64,000 nt of DNA from Brevundimonas pondensis (GCF_017487345.1 NZ_CP062006.1:2672001-2736000); one strand, 5' to 3'. Positions 35,473 to 46,321 are shown, counted from the first letter of the stretch. A program made the numbers and translations. The notes: generated from the sequence alone by a model not told the origin.

Positions 35473-35964
35473 CTAATCGTGCAGGCGATGCGGCGCGACG
35501 ATGACCCCGTCCGCGTCGGCGTAGAGCCAGTCGTCGGGGGTGAAGATGACGCCGCCAAAAGGCGGTGGGAATGTCGATCTCGCCTATGGCGTCGCGGTCG
35601 GCGCGCAGGGGGATGGTTCCGACGGCCTTCACGCCGACCTGCATCGTATTGATGACGCCGCTGTCGCGGATGGCGCCGTGGACCACGATCCCGGCCCAGC
35701 CGTTGTCGATGGCCAGCTTGGCCAGGTTGTCGCCGACCAGGGCGCGCTTCAGCGAGCCGCCGCCGTTGACCACCAGGACCGCCCCTGACCCGGCCGCTCC
35801 AGCACCTGACGGACCAGGGCGTTGTCGTCCAGTACGCTGAGGGTGCGGATCGGTCCGTGGAAGGCAGGGACCTGACCGAAGCTGAGGAACGGGATCTGGC
35901 AGACCTTCACCGCCTCGGGGTGGGCGTCGCAAAGATCGGCGGTGGCGGCTGTGGCGGGGGTCAT
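35473..35964 (-). CDS. rraA: RraA family protein (frameshifted)
   Basis: About 163 residues. The core reads [56 protein letters not shown], the RraA fold with its ligand-binding GxxGxxRD motif. The end, in another frame, reads [12 protein letters not shown]. RraA binds RNase E and lowers its activity; relatives are 4-hydroxy-4-methyl-2-oxoglutarate aldolases, and the two cannot be told apart by motif reading. Indels lie near 35560 and 35788. It is upstream of alaS on the same strand with a 135-base gap. Confidence 0.82.
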
Positions 35965-36080
35965 GAGAGGCTCCGGTTTCTTGCAGCCAAGTCTGCCCGG
36001 TAGGGCGTCCTGTCTTCCCCTTGCCGTCATCCCCGCGCGAAGCGGACCCGCAAGCCAGGAGCTTGATGCTTCTCCCGGTC

Positions 36081-36114
36081 AGCGCCTCCCTTCTCCCCGA
36101 TGGGGAAGGGCGCT
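36081..36114. repeat. short palindromic intergenic repeat
   Basis: Stem formed by AGCGCC-CCTTC-CCCC and GGGG-AAGG-GCGCT with a short loop, just downstream of the DUF2939 gene stop. It resembles the core of the repeat at 24511-24665 (CCCTTCTCCCC) and may act as terminator. Confidence 0.5.
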
Positions 36115-36667
36115 CTATTCCGGCTTGCTCAGATCAATGCCCGCCAGCTTCCAACCGAACAGGTTGCGGCGCTTCATCAGCAGGGAGACCCGCTCGTCCG
36201 GCTGGTCATCGCGGGTCAGGGTGACGGCGAAGGTGTCGAGGTCGCGGTAGCCCCAGGACTGACGCACCTTCTTGCTCTCGGACCTCGTCCCGGTCTCCGG
36301 CTCGACCTTGGCCAGGTCAGGCTTGGGCGCCTTGCCCTCCTGCACCATGGCCGAGATGGCCTGGGGCGTGACGAAGGCGTCCACCGCGCCGCCCACGAGC
36401 GCCGGGGCCAGCAGCATGCCCAGGCCCGACAGGCCGCTGTCGCCCAGTCGGCTGTCCTTGCGCATCTCGGCGACCATGCGTTCGCTCAGTTCGTCCTTGA
36501 GGCTGGCGCGAAAGGCGGGAAAGCGGACCTGGCGCTCCAGCGCCTTTCGTCACCCGTTCTGGCCGCCTGCACCAGCGAGCGCGCCGCCAGCAAGGGCGAC
36601 GCGGCATAGGTCAGGACGAAGACCGCCACGGCGGCGCCCCCAGTCGAATAATCAGTTTCTGGTTCAT
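36115..36667 (-). CDS. DUF2939-like membrane-anchored protein (frameshifted)
   Basis: About 183 residues. It starts MNQKLIIRLG, followed in another frame by a hydrophobic segment AAVAVFVLTYAASPLLAARSLVQAARTGDE, then RFPAFRASLKDELSERMVAEMRK. The C-terminal half is intact: SWGYRDLDTFAVTLTRDDQPDERVSLLMKRRNLFGWKLAGIDL. The early YAASPLxAARSLxxAARxGD pattern is the DUF2939 signature. Indels are near 36640 and 36548. It probably sits in the inner membrane with a periplasmic domain. Function unknown. Confidence 0.7.
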
Positions 36668-36813
36668 CGGCCCTCCCCTGCCTTACGAACGCGACGGGCA
36701 AGCGACATGTGACGCACACGACCTCGGAAACCCCAATGACATTAAGGGCATGGTTCGACGGGGGCTCAAGGGTCGTTAACCCTTGGACGGCGGTTGGGGT
36801 GGCGGTGGACAGC

Positions 36814-36847
36814 AAAAGGCCCGCCGGATTTCTCCAACGGGCCTTGA
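36814..36847 (-). terminator. Rho-independent terminator of icd
   Basis: Arms AAGGCCCG (36816-36823) and CGGGCCTT (36838-36845); on the minus strand the stem is followed by TTTTGCTG. It lies about 50 bases downstream of the icd stop. Confidence 0.75.
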
Positions 36848-36892
36848 TGTTCACGACCTCGCGCTCAAGCAGCGCGAAGCGCGATAGCGCCA

Positions 36893-38112
36893 CTAGCCAA
36901 TGTTCGGCAGGGCCTTGCGCAGGTTCTCGGACACCTTGTCCAGGAAGCCTTCGGTGGTCAGCCACGACTGTTGGTCGCCGACCAGCAGGGCCAGGTCCTT
37001 GGTCATGAAACCCGACTCGACGGTCTCGACCACGACGCGTTCCAGGGTGGCGGCGAACTCGGCCAGCTCGGCGTTGTCGTCAGCTTGGCGCGGTGCGAGA
37101 AGCCGCGCGTCCAGGCGAAGATCGAGGCGATCGAGTTGGTCGAGGTGGCCTCGCCCTTCTGATGCTGGCGGTAGTGACGGGTCACGGTGCCGTGGGCGGC
37201 TTCCGATTCCAGCACCTTGCCGTCCGGCGTCATCAGCACCGAGGTCATCAGGCCCAGCGAGCCGAAGCCCTGAGCCACGACGTCCGACTGCACGTCGCCG
37301 TCGTAGTTCTTGCACGCCCAGACGAAGCCGCCCGACCACTTGATGGCCGCGGCCACCATGTCGTCGATCAGGCGGTGCTCATAGGTCAGGCCCTTGGCCT
37401 TGAACTCGGCGGCGAATTCCTCGTCGAACACCTTCTGGAAGATGTCCTTGAAGCGGCCGTCATAGGCTTTCAGGATGGTGTTCTTGGTCGACAGATAGAC
37501 CGGGAAGTTGCGTGCAGGCCGAACGAGAAGCTGGCGCGGGCGAACTCGGTGATCGAGTCGTCCAGGTTGTACATGCCCATGGCGACGCCCGACGACGGGA
37601 AGTCGAACACTTCGTGCTCGATGACCTGGCCGTCCTCGCCCTGGAACTTGATCGTCAGCTTGCCCGGGCCGGGGACCAGGAAGTCCGTGGCCTTTGTACT
37701 GGTCGCCGAAGGCGTGACGGCCGACGACGATGGGCTGGGTCCAGCCGGGGACCAGACGCGGGACGTTCTTGCAGATGATCGGCTCGCGGAAGACGACGCC
37801 GCCCAGGATGTTGCGGATGGTGCCGTTCGGCGACTTCCACATCTTCTTCAGGCCGAATTCCTGAACGCGGGCTTCGTCCGGCGTGATGGTGGCGCACTTG
37901 ACGCCGACGCCATGCTTCTGGATGGCCTTGGCCGCGTCGATCGTCACCTGGTCGTCGGTGGCGTCGCGGTTTTTCCATGCCGAGGTCGTAGTAGTCGAGG
38001 TCCAGGTCCAGATAGGGGAAGACCAGCTTGTCCTTGATCATCTGCCAGATGATCCGGGTCATTCGTCGCCGTCGATGTCCACGATGGGGTTGGCGACCTT
38101 GATCTTGGCCAT
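36893..38112 (-). CDS. icd: NADP-dependent isocitrate dehydrogenase (frameshifted)
   Basis: The TCA-cycle enzyme that converts isocitrate to 2-oxoglutarate. It starts [45 protein letters not shown], the N-terminus of the eukaryote-like dimeric IDH subfamily of about 405 residues, which matches the span. Other motifs are the phosphate-binding [11 protein letters not shown] and [22 protein letters not shown]. Indels are inferred near 38062, 37972, 37695, 37512 and 37080. It stands alone between terminator and a divergent lipoprotein gene. Confidence 0.93.
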
Positions 38113-38299
38113 GCTCTGCCTCTGTCTCTTAATCAGGGAAGGAATATCGTGCGGGCGGTATAGCGAGACGCGCGCGCGGGCGCAAAGCCTGAGCGGCCAG
38201 ATCGGCGTAGCGGCGTAAAAAGCCCCGTTGCGGCTTGAACCAGTGTCCAGCTTGACCGTTGATGGGCTTCGCCCTTTCCTCGCCGACGAGACGCCCGCC

Positions 38300-39433
38300 A
38301 TGACGCTTCGCAGCCTGTTGCTGACCGCTTCCGCCGCCCTGACCCTGCCGCTGGCTCTGGGGGCCTGCGGAGAAGAAGAAGGCGATACGCCGGCGACGGC
38401 GCCCGCCGCTGCTGACCGCGCGATCGAGACCGCGGCGACATCGCCCGCTCTCGCGGCTCAGGCGACGGCAAACCCGCCCAGCATGACGCGCGAGTTCCGC
38501 GACTGGACCGCGACCTGCGACAACACCAATCACTGCGTGGCCTTTGGTTCGGCGCACGAAAACATGGGCTTCGTCCTGGTTTCCCTGGCCCCCGGTTCTG
38601 GGGCCCGTCCCGTCGTCCACATGGGCGGCTGGGGTCTGGAGGACGGCGCCGGCGACGTCTACGCCGAGATCGACGGCCGCCGCTATGCGGGCCAGAACAC
38701 GAAGATGGACGAGGAAGGCGACGTCATCGCCTTCAGGACGCCTTCGCCCCAACTGCTGCACGACCTGGGCAACGGCTCCTTCATGGCCCTGCGACGCGGG
38801 GACGAGCAGATGAAGGTCAGCCTGGGCGGGGCGGCCGCCGCCTTCCTCTGGATCGACGAGCGTCAGGGTCGGCTGAACACGCCCACCGCCCTGATCCGGC
38901 GCGGCGACCGGCCCGCCGCCGAAGTGCCCGCCGGCCCCGCCGTCCCGCGCGTGACCGTAGCCGCCGCTGTCGCCCAGAACGGCCTGGTTCAGGACGACCT
39001 GTCCCCAGCGCTTCTGGCCCACCCCAAGGTCAAGGAATGCCTGGCCGAAACCCGCAGGGGCGAACGGTTCGAGCCGAACGTCGAGGTCTCGCGCCTGGCG
39101 GCGGACAGGCTGCTGTGGAGCGTGCCATGCGGCGAAGGCGCCTATAATTTCAGCCAGGCCTATTTCATCACCCCGGCCGACGGGACCGCGCCCCAGCCGG
39201 TCGTCTTCCCCACGGCGACAGGCAGCGAGGAGGATCTGGTCAACAGCCGCTACGACCCCAAGACCCGCACCCTCTTCGCCTTCGGCAAGGGGCGCGGCCT
39301 GGGCGATTGCGGCCGCATGGGCGTCTGGGCCTGGACCGGCGAGCGCTTCGCCCTGCTGGACGAGAAGGTCATGCCGAGTTGCACGGCCGTTCCCCAGGAC
39401 CTGTGGCCGACCACCTGGCGCGCCGCGACCTGA
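38300..39433 (+). CDS. DUF1176 domain lipoprotein
   Basis: This 377-residue protein has a lipoprotein signal peptide (LLTASAALTLPLALGAC) with the lipobox cysteine near residue 22, so it should be membrane-anchored. The body holds REFRDWTATCDNTNHCVAFG, the conserved start of DUF1176, and paired cysteines (CDNTNHC, GDCGRMG, MPSC). The start at 38300 gives this signal; an upstream start is open but spoils it. The frame is intact although its neighbours are broken. Function of the family is unknown. Confidence 0.8.
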   Translation: MTLRSLLLTASAALTLPLALGACGEEEGDTPATAPAAADRAIETAATSPALAAQATANPPSMTREFRDWTATCDNTNHCVAFGSAHENMGFVLVSLAPGSGARPVVHMGGWGLEDGAGDVYAEIDGRRYAGQNTKMDEEGDVIAFRTPSPQLLHDLGNGSFMALRRGDEQMKVSLGGAAAAFLWIDERQGRLNTPTALIRRGDRPAAEVPAGPAVPRVTVAAAVAQNGLVQDDLSPALLAHPKVKECLAETRRGERFEPNVEVSRLAADRLLWSVPCGEGAYNFSQAYFITPADGTAPQPVVFPTATGSEEDLVNSRYDPKTRTLFAFGKGRGLGDCGRMGVWAWTGERFALLDEKVMPSCTAVPQDLWPTTWRAAT

Positions 39434-39460
39434 GCTCCACTCAGCGTCAGACATGAAAAC

Positions 39461-39497
39461 GGCCCGGACGCGCGAACGTCCGGGCCGCCTTTCGTTT
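39461..39497 (+). terminator. Rho-independent terminator after the DUF1176 gene
   Basis: Ten-bp stem GGCCCGGACG / CGTCCGGGCC with loop CGCGAA, followed by GCCTTTCGTTT. Its 3' side abuts the end of the convergent DUF885 gene. Confidence 0.8.
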
Positions 39498-39513
39498 CCC
39501 CTTGCGCAAAGCC

Positions 39514-41324
39514 TCAGGCCCGCATCTGGGCTTCCAGCACCGCCAGCGGCAGGGGAGCCGTTCATCAGCACCTTGTCGTGGAAGGCGCGCAGGTCGAAGC
39601 CGGGCCTGGCTTCGGCTTCAGCTCGCAGGCGCGCAATGACCGTGTGGCCGACCTTGTAGGAACAGGCCTGGCCCGGCCAGACGGTGTAGCGGTTGATCTC
39701 GCTGTTCGAGGCGTCCAGCGGCTTGGCGCCGAGGCCGCCATGTATTCGACCGCCTGTTCTCGGCTCCAGCGCTCGGCGTGGATGCCGGTGTCGGACCACC
39801 AGACGCACGGCCCGGAACAGATAGGACATCAGGAAGCCGACCCGGCCCAGCGGGTCAGCCGCATAGGCGTTCAGATCATTGGCGGCGACCGCCTCGGCGT
39901 ACAATGCCCAGCCTTCGTTGTAGGCCGAGAAGCCGCCCCGCGCGGCGCCATTGCGGCAGCTCGCCGACTCGCGCTGCAGGGCGACCTGCAGGTGGTGGCC
40001 CGGCGAGGCCTCGTGATAGGTCAGGGTCGGCAGGGCGAACTTCGGCCAGTTCCCGCTGTCGCGCAGGTTGATGTAGTAGGCGCCCGGACGCGAGCCATCC
40101 AGCGGCGGCCCCTGATAGTATCCGCCCGGCGCGCCCGACTGGATCGAGACCGGGACACGGCGGATCTCGACGTGGGTCTTGGGCAGACGACCGAAGACGG
40201 TCGGCAGCTTCGGCTCCAGCGCGGCGACCTGCTGATTCAGCCAGGCCAGCAGCTCCGCCTTGCCCGCGTCCGTGTTGGGGAAGAGCTGGGCCGGGTCCTT
40301 GTTCAGGGCCTGAACGCGTTCGCCGACGGAGCCTTGGGTATAGCCCTGCGACTTCAGGATGGCGTCGATCTCGGCGCTGATCTCGGCGACCTGCTCCTTG
40401 CCCATCTTGTGGATCTCGGCGGCGCTCAGGGTCGTGGTCGTGTTGGACTTCAGGCCATTGGCGTAGAAGGCCTCGCCGTCGGGCAGACGCCAGACCCCGG
40501 CGTCGTGCGTCGCCTGCGGGCGGATGGCCTCCAGGGCCGCGACCTGACGGGCCAGGGCCGGCTTGATCTGCTGATCGACGATGGCGGCGGCGCGCGGGCG
40601 TCATAGCCGGTCAGGTTCAGGGCTGCGGTCTTGCGCACCAGCGACTTGATCATGGCCAGGTCGGCGGCGTTCGTGTCACGCAGGGTGCGGACCTGGGGCA
40701 GCATGCGGTCAATGATGAAGTCCGGCGGGATGACGCCCAGACCGGCGTCCTCGCGCACCTTGTCCGTCTCGCCGTCCAGCACCCCGGCGAAGGCCGAAAG
40801 ACGCGACAGGAAGGCGTCGGCGCCCGCCGCATCCTCGATGCGGTGCTGGTTGTCCATGAAGTCCGGAGTCTCGAAATAGGCGCCCGACAGCTGGGTCACG
40901 ACATAGGGCGACGGACGGACGGCCCGGACCGGCGCCGTAAGCAAAGCGCGAGGTCTCGGCCGAGGTCTCGCGGCCGAAGGCGGCGATGGCGTAGTTCAGG
41001 GCCCCGGCTTCGCTCAACCCCGTCTGGTCGAAGGCGCGTAGCGTGGCCCAGCGGCTGATGGCCTTGTCGCGGTCCTTGCGGATGGCGTCCGGACCGGCCT
41101 CGCTCAGCTTGGACGACAGACCGGCGCGGGCGCCTTGTCCAGGCCCAGGTTGGTGGCGCGCTCGGGCGACTCGTCGATGTCGGCCTCGAACCAGCCGTCC
41201 AGCAGGGCGTTCAGACGCGCATCGGCGTCGCTGGTTGCGGCATGGGCCAGAGAGGGGCGCCCAGAGAGGGCGCGACGGCGGCCGTGGCGGCGGCGGTCAG
41301 CAGAAGGCGGCGGCGATCGATCAT
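39514..41324 (-). CDS. DUF885 family protein, second of a tandem pair (frameshifted)
   Basis: About 600 residues. The N-terminus MIDRRRLLLTAAATAAVAPS looks like a twin-arginine signal, with GGGGAG upstream of the ATG. The core contains LTYHEASPGHHLQVALQRE, an HExxPGHH motif that resembles a metallopeptidase active helix, and later YTVWPGQACSYKVGH. Indels are inferred near 41125, 40938, 40593, 39735 and 39555. It is a paralog of the gene immediately upstream. A periplasmic zinc hydrolase role is inference; no substrate is known. Confidence 0.8.
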
Positions 41325-41416
41325 GGTGGTACTCCCCGACGAGGACGGCGCAACGCCGCGCGCCCCTCTTTGCACTCAGACTATCGTCGGGCCGGCGCGC
41401 CCGTGGTTCAGAAGGC

Positions 41417-43244
41417 CTAGGTCGGCGTCCATGCGTTCATGGTCCGCTCCAGCACCGTCAGCGGCACGCCGCCCAGGTTCAGGCCGGTGTCATGGAAGCC
41501 CTTAATGTCGAAGCGGCTGCCCAGACGACGCTTGGCGTCCTCGCGCAACTTGACCCAGGTGGTGTGGCCGACCTTGTAGCTGGAGGCCTGGCCCGGCCAG
41601 ACGCAGTAGCGCTCGACCTCGGTAGCGATGCTGCTCTCCTGATCGCCCAGGGTGTCGACCATGTAGCGGATGCCCTGCTCGCGGCTCCAGCGCTTGTGGT
41701 GCAGACCCGAGTCGACGACCAGACGCGCGGCGCGGAACATCAGCGACTGCAGATAGCCGATCTGGCCGAAGGGGTCGTTCTCATAGGCGCCGATCTCGTC
41801 CGCCAGTTGCTCGGCGTACAGGCCCCAGCCCTCGGAATAGGCCGAGAAGCCCATGACCTTCATCAGCAGAGGCGTGTCCGGCTGTTCCTGCTGCAAGGCG
41901 ATCTGGAAGTGATGGCCCGGCACCGCCTCGTGATAGGTCAGGGTCGGCAGGGTCCACTTGGGCCATTCCGCCGTGTCACGCAGGTTGATGTAGTAGGCGC
42001 CCGGACGCGAACCATCCAGGGCCGGCGACTGATAATATCCGCCCGGCGCCCCGGCCTCGATGGCCTTGGGCACGCGCTTGATGTCGCACGGCGACTTGGG
42101 CAGACGGCCGAAGTAGTTCGGCATGCGCGCCTGCATGGCGACCATCTGGGCGTTCAGCTCCTTGATCAGCTCTTCCTTGGCTTCGTCCGTGTTCGGATAG
42201 ACGAAGCGCGGATCCTGCCGAGGGCGGCGACGCGCTCGCCGACCGTGCCTTGCGTCATGCCTTGCGCCTTCAGCAGGGCGTCGGTGCGGGCCGAAATCTC
42301 GGCCACCTGCTCCAGACCCATCTGGTGCACCTCGTCCGGCGTCATCGACGAGGTGGTGAAGTACTTCAGGCCGAAGCGGTAATAGTCCTCGCCCTTGGGC
42401 AGACGCCAGACGCCGCCGTCGTGGGTGGCGCCGGGGCGCACGGTCTTGAGGGCGTCAGCCTGACGCTGGATGGCCGGATAGACCTCGGCCGTCAGGATGG
42501 CCTGGGCGCGCGCGGCCCAGTCGCCGGGGATGGCCTTCTCGGCGGTGCGGCGCGCCAGCGACTGGCTCATGACCGAGTCGGCCGGAGCCGTGCCGGTGAT
42601 GGCCGCCATCTGGGTCAGGGTGCGGTCGATGACGAAGTCAGGCGGCACGGCGCCGGCGGCGAAGTCCGACAGCATCCGCTCGCGCTCGGCGTCCAGCCCC
42701 TTGGCGAAGTCCGACAGACGCGACAGGTAGGCGTCGGCGTCGTCCGCCGCCTCGATGCGGTGCTGGCTGTCGAGGAAGTCCGGGATCTGCTGATAGGCGC
42801 CGCCCAGTTGGCTGACGGTATAGGGCGATGGGAACATGCCGCCGCCATAGGGGAAGCCGTACCCCTCCTGCACCGTGTCGCCGAAGAACTCGAGCGAGTC
42901 GTAATAGGTCTGCTCGGTCGGCGTCAGCTGGGCCTTGTCGATGGCCTTCACCGCCTTCATGCCGTCGATGAACTTGACCTTGTCAGCGTCGATCTTGGCC
43001 TGCGAGCGGTCGCTCAGCTTGAAGCGGGCGGCGGCCATCGGTCCACGGTCCATGCCCAGGGCGGTCAGGGTCTCGGGGTCGGACAGGATCATCTCCTGCG
43101 CGATCTTGTCCAGCAGGGCCAGGAACCGGGCCGAGGCTGGACCCGCCGGGCGCCGCGGCGGTCTGCGCGAAAGCGGGCTGCGCCCGAGGTCGCGAACGCG
43201 CCCCCAGGGCGGGCGGTCATCAACAGGCGGCGACGGTCCATCAT
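41417..43244 (-). CDS. DUF885 family protein, first of a tandem pair (frameshifted near its 5' end)
   Basis: About 608 residues. It starts MMDRRRLLMTA after GGGAGG, again a possible Tat signal; one or more indels near 43150-43200 scramble the end of the signal, and another lies near 42220. The rest reads cleanly: LGGAYQQIPDFLDSQHRI, LTYHEAVPGHHFQIALQQE and YCVWPGQASSYKVGH. Same motifs and order as its downstream paralog, 92 bases away, so the pair arose by duplication and is probably one operon. Confidence 0.82.
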
Positions 43245-43356
43245 CGGGCTTCCTCCCAAAAGCAATGGGAGGGACACTATCGAAGCGACACCGCCCTGCA
43301 AGGCGTCATGATCGCGGCGGCAATGAAGTTTCGTCCATGCTGCGCCGCACCCGAAA

Positions 43357-43590
43357 TCAGCCCGGCTGGACGTGGGCCTTGAGGCAGTCGTCGCGGACGG
43401 CCTTCTTCAGGTCGCCCGGCGCATTGGGTTCGTCCACGCCCTCTGCGGCCAGAACCGCCTTCATCGCCGCGTCCAGCCCCTTGGGCAGGGCCTCGATCAC
43501 CTTCTTCTGACCCTTTTCATGCAGGCAGAAACCAACCTCGCTGCACAGGGCGGCGAACATGGCGTCGAAGTCGATGGAAGCGTCGGTCAT
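43357..43590 (-). CDS. small conserved hypothetical protein (77 aa)
   Basis: An acidic, helical 77-residue protein (MTDASIDFDAMFAALCSEVG...) with three cysteines (residues near 16, 22 and 69) and no signal or membrane segment. It starts only six bases after the fghA stop, so it is very probably co-transcribed with it. I do not recognise the family. The cysteines next to a formaldehyde/glutathione gene set are suggestive, not evidence. Confidence 0.6.
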   Translation of the reverse strand: MTDASIDFDAMFAALCSEVGFCLHEKGQKKVIEALPKGLDAAMKAVLAAEGVDEPNAPGDLKKAVRDDCLKAHVQPG

Positions 43591-43596
43591 GAAGTC

Positions 43597-44433
43597 TCAG
43601 GCTTTCAGGCGAGTCGCATGGAAGGCGACGTGGTCGTCCACGAAGCTGGCCATGAAGAAGTAGGAGTGATCATAGCCCGGCTGCATCCTCAGGGTCAGCC
43701 CCTGCCCCGCCTTTTCCGCCGCCGCGACCAGCAACTCGGGCTTCAACTGATCGGTCAGGAAGCTGTCGGCGTCGCCCTGATCCACCAGGATATCGTCGAA
43801 GGCCCCTGCCGCCGCACCGCCTTCGATCAGCAGGGCCGCGTCGTGCCTGGCCCATTCGGTGCGGTCCTCGCCCAGATAGGCGGAAAACGCCTTCTCGCCC
43901 CACGGACAACGCGTCGGCGACGCGATCGGGGCGAAGGCCGAAACCGACCTGAACAGCTGGGGATGACGCAGGGCCAGGGTCAGCGCCCCATGCCCGCCCA
44001 TGGAGTGACCGAAGATCGAACGCGTCTTCGTGGTCGGAAACTCCGCATCAATCAGGGCGACCAACTCGTCCGTGACATAGGTCTCCATGCGGAAGTGCGG
44101 CGCCCAGGGGGCCTGCGTCGCATCGACATAGAAGCCCGCGCCCTGCCCCAGGTCATAGGCGGGGTCGTCCGCCACCCCTTCGCCGCGCGGCGAAGTGTCC
44201 GGCGCCACGATGATGACGCCGTGTTCGGCGGCGGCCCTGTAGGCCCCGGCCTTGGTGGTGAAGTTATCCTCGGTGCAGGTCAGGCCCGACAGCCAGATCA
44301 GGACCGGGAAAGGCCCTTCGCCGGCGGGGACAAAGACCGACAGGGTCATGGGCGTGCCGGTCGCAGCGCTGTCGTGCTTCAGATAGCGCAGAACGCCGCC
44401 GTGGAGGGCGTGGGTCTTGGTGGTTTCCATCAA
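43597..44433 (-). CDS. fghA: S-formylglutathione hydrolase
   Basis: This 278-residue esterase hydrolyses S-formylglutathione to formate and glutathione, the second step of glutathione-dependent formaldehyde removal. The nucleophile is in SIFGHSMGGHGAL; the early motif LIWLSGLTCTEDNFTTKAG and the histidine in GYDHSYFFMASF complete the family signature. Length is normal and the frame intact. The matching dehydrogenase is 1.9 kb upstream on the same strand, separated by three small genes. Confidence 0.95.
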   Translation of the reverse strand: MMETTKTHALHGGVLRYLKHDSAATGTPMTLSVFVPAGEGPFPVLIWLSGLTCTEDNFTTKAGAYRAAAEHGVIIVAPDTSPRGEGVADDPAYDLGQGAGFYVDATQAPWAPHFRMETYVTDELVALIDAEFPTTKTRSIFGHSMGGHGALTLALRHPQLFRSVSAFAPIASPTRCPWGEKAFSAYLGEDRTEWARHDAALLIEGGAAAGAFDDILVDQGDADSFLTDQLKPELLVAAAEKAGQGLTLRMQPGYDHSYFFMASFVDDHVAFHATRLKA

Positions 44434-44448
44434 CTCAGACTCCTGAAA

Positions 44449-45005
44449 TCAGTCGGGCCAGACGCGGGCCATGAAGGCGTCATCCAGTCGGCCGCCGTCC
44501 TTTGCAAAATAACCGTACCAGTCGCGCGGGATGGGCGGGCTGGCCCCGGCGGGCGGCGCGCCGCCGCCCCAGGCGTCAAAGCCGACGCCGACCAGAATCG
44601 GGCCCTCGCGCACGGCGGGCGCGGGCACGGCCTCGACCGCCTCGACCACCGCTAGGACCGTCTCGGGGCTAGGGGCCGGGTCGCCGGTCACGACCCAGGC
44701 TTTCGTCCGCCCGTCCGGCTTGACCATCAGCAGCAGCATGCCCGAGGCGCCGGGCTGGGCCGGCGCGGCGCGATCGCCCCTTCCGCCGCCGCCGTCGCCG
44801 CGTTGACATAGGGCGACAGGGCCGAGACCTCGACCCGCGCCTTCATGACCGGATCGGGCAGATAAAGGACCACGTCCTTGCCCACCCAGGCCTCGGCAGG
44901 GGCTTCGGCCGCCGGCGCCACGTCGCCGCCCCGGTCGCAGGCCGCCAATCCCAGCGACAGGCTGAACACCGCCAGCCCCGCCGTCATCGCCGCTTTCGCC
45001 CTCAT
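44449..45005 (-). CDS. hypothetical lipoprotein (one frameshift)
   Basis: The N-terminus MRAKAAMTAGLAVFSLSLGLAACDRGG ends in a lipobox (LAAC), so the protein should be lipid-anchored. A one-base indel near 44775 separates this from the C-terminal part MLLLMVKPDGRTKAWVVTGDPAPSPE...WYGYFAKDGGRLDDAFMARVWPD. Joined, it is about 185 residues. It lies between fghA and a membrane-anchored protein. I do not recognise a domain. Confidence 0.65.
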
Positions 45006-45071
45006 CTCGTCTCCGCCTTCAAACCTAGGCCCTGCCTTATCCCTTGTGGACCCAGGCAGATAGGCCCGCCG

Positions 45072-45773
45072 TCAACCTTCGGGCGTCACCACGCGGGTCG
45101 CCTGACCGTTCTCGTCCCGGAAAGTGATGCGCGCGCCGCCGTCAGCCGCCACGCTCAGCACCAGACGCGCCCGACCCGCGCCGTCGCGCAACACCAGTTC
45201 CGACGCGCCCGAACCCTGACGCCCCAGGAAGGCGCGGGGCTGCCCGTCCATGTTGGCGGCCAGCATCGCCGCCTGCTGTTCCTCGGGCGTCATGCCGGCG
45301 AGACGCGTCAGCACGTCATAGTCGATCGACTCCTCAGGCCGGTCGTTGACGAAGACCCCGGACACCCGTCGCGCGCCCTGCTGGAAGCCCATGATCTGGA
45401 CCGTCTGATCCTGTTCATAGCCGTCGAAGGTCAGGCTGCCGCCCGACGACTTGACGCCGTCAGCGTTCTTGCCGCCGAACACCAGGCCGCCGACCTCGGT
45501 GCCTTCCTCGTTCATGAACAGCATCCCGGCCGTGTCCCGGCCCGGATGCGGAACCTCGCGCCCGCGATGGGGAATTTCGGGGAAGGACGTCTGGTTCGAG
45601 ATCACCATTCGCAGGGTGCCGTCCGGCTCGCGCACATTGATGCGCTGTACGTCGATCTCGGTGAAGCGGGCCGGACCGACGCCCGACACCGCGCCCGACA
45701 CCATCACCCCCACAAAGACAGCCGTCAGCACGCCCGAATAGGCGATCAGAGCCTTCTGCGCGTCGAATTTCAT
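45072..45773 (-). CDS. membrane-anchored hypothetical protein
   Basis: This 233-residue protein has one N-terminal transmembrane segment (ALIAYSGVLTAVFVGVMVSGAVSGV) and a soluble domain probably in the periplasm. The soluble part has repeated short beta-like units with similar phrasing: EPDGTLRMVISN, NEEGTEVGGLVFGG, GASELVLRDGAGRARLVLSVAADGGARITFRDENG. This suggests a beta-solenoid or sheet of related hairpins. Frame intact. No family recognised; location within the formaldehyde gene group may be incidental. Confidence 0.65.
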   Translation of the reverse strand: MKFDAQKALIAYSGVLTAVFVGVMVSGAVSGVGPARFTEIDVQRINVREPDGTLRMVISNQTSFPEIPHRGREVPHPGRDTAGMLFMNEEGTEVGGLVFGGKNADGVKSSGGSLTFDGYEQDQTVQIMGFQQGARRVSGVFVNDRPEESIDYDVLTRLAGMTPEEQQAAMLAANMDGQPRAFLGRQGSGASELVLRDGAGRARLVLSVAADGGARITFRDENGQATRVVTPEG

Positions 45774-45855
45774 GATGATCCTCCCCCTGTTTGCCGGGGT
45801 TTTGGTAGCGGATCACGCTGAGGCCATCCGTGGTCAGTTGTCGCAAGCCTGTCTT

Positions 45856-46239
45856 TTAAGACGGCCGGTGAACGGCGCAGATCTTGTTGCCCGACGGGTC
45901 GCGCAGATAGGCCAGATGCATTTCGCCGAAGGGCGTGCTGCGCGGACCCGCCGGGTCCTCGATGGCCACGCCGCCCGCCGCGATCCCGGCCTCGGCGAAG
46001 GCGATGACGGCTTCCGGGCTGGCCGCCGCGAAACCGATGGTGCCGCCGTTGGCGTGACAGGCCTGACCGTCGCGCGGCGTGACCACGCCCAGCATGCCGC
46101 GCGGCGTCATGTACCAGATGCCCGGCAGCGGCACATCGCTGGGCGTGCCTGGCTGATGGCCCAGAGCCCCAGCACCGCGTCATAGAGATTTGCGCGACGC
46201 CTCAACGTCGTTGGCGCCCAGGGTGACGTGGGTGAACAT
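45856..46239 (-). CDS. VOC/glyoxalase-fold protein (frameshifted near its 5' end)
   Basis: About 127 residues, one vicinal-oxygen-chelate domain pair. It starts MFTHVTLGANDVEAS, the usual opening of this fold with a metal-binding histidine. The remainder reads ANGGTIGFAAASPEAVIAFAEAGIAAGGVAIEDPAG and ends with AYLRDPSGNKICAVHRP, another signature stretch. Indels near 46190 and 46150 shift the second strand. The position between the dehydrogenase and fghA suggests a link to aldehyde or glutathione chemistry, unproven. Confidence 0.75.
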
Positions 46240-46321
46240 GGTCTTCCTCCCGATGATGCGCCCGGCCGGTTCGCCGGGCGCCGCAAGCTAGGCTTAGTCA
46301 GTTTCGTTTGGCAACGCTCTT

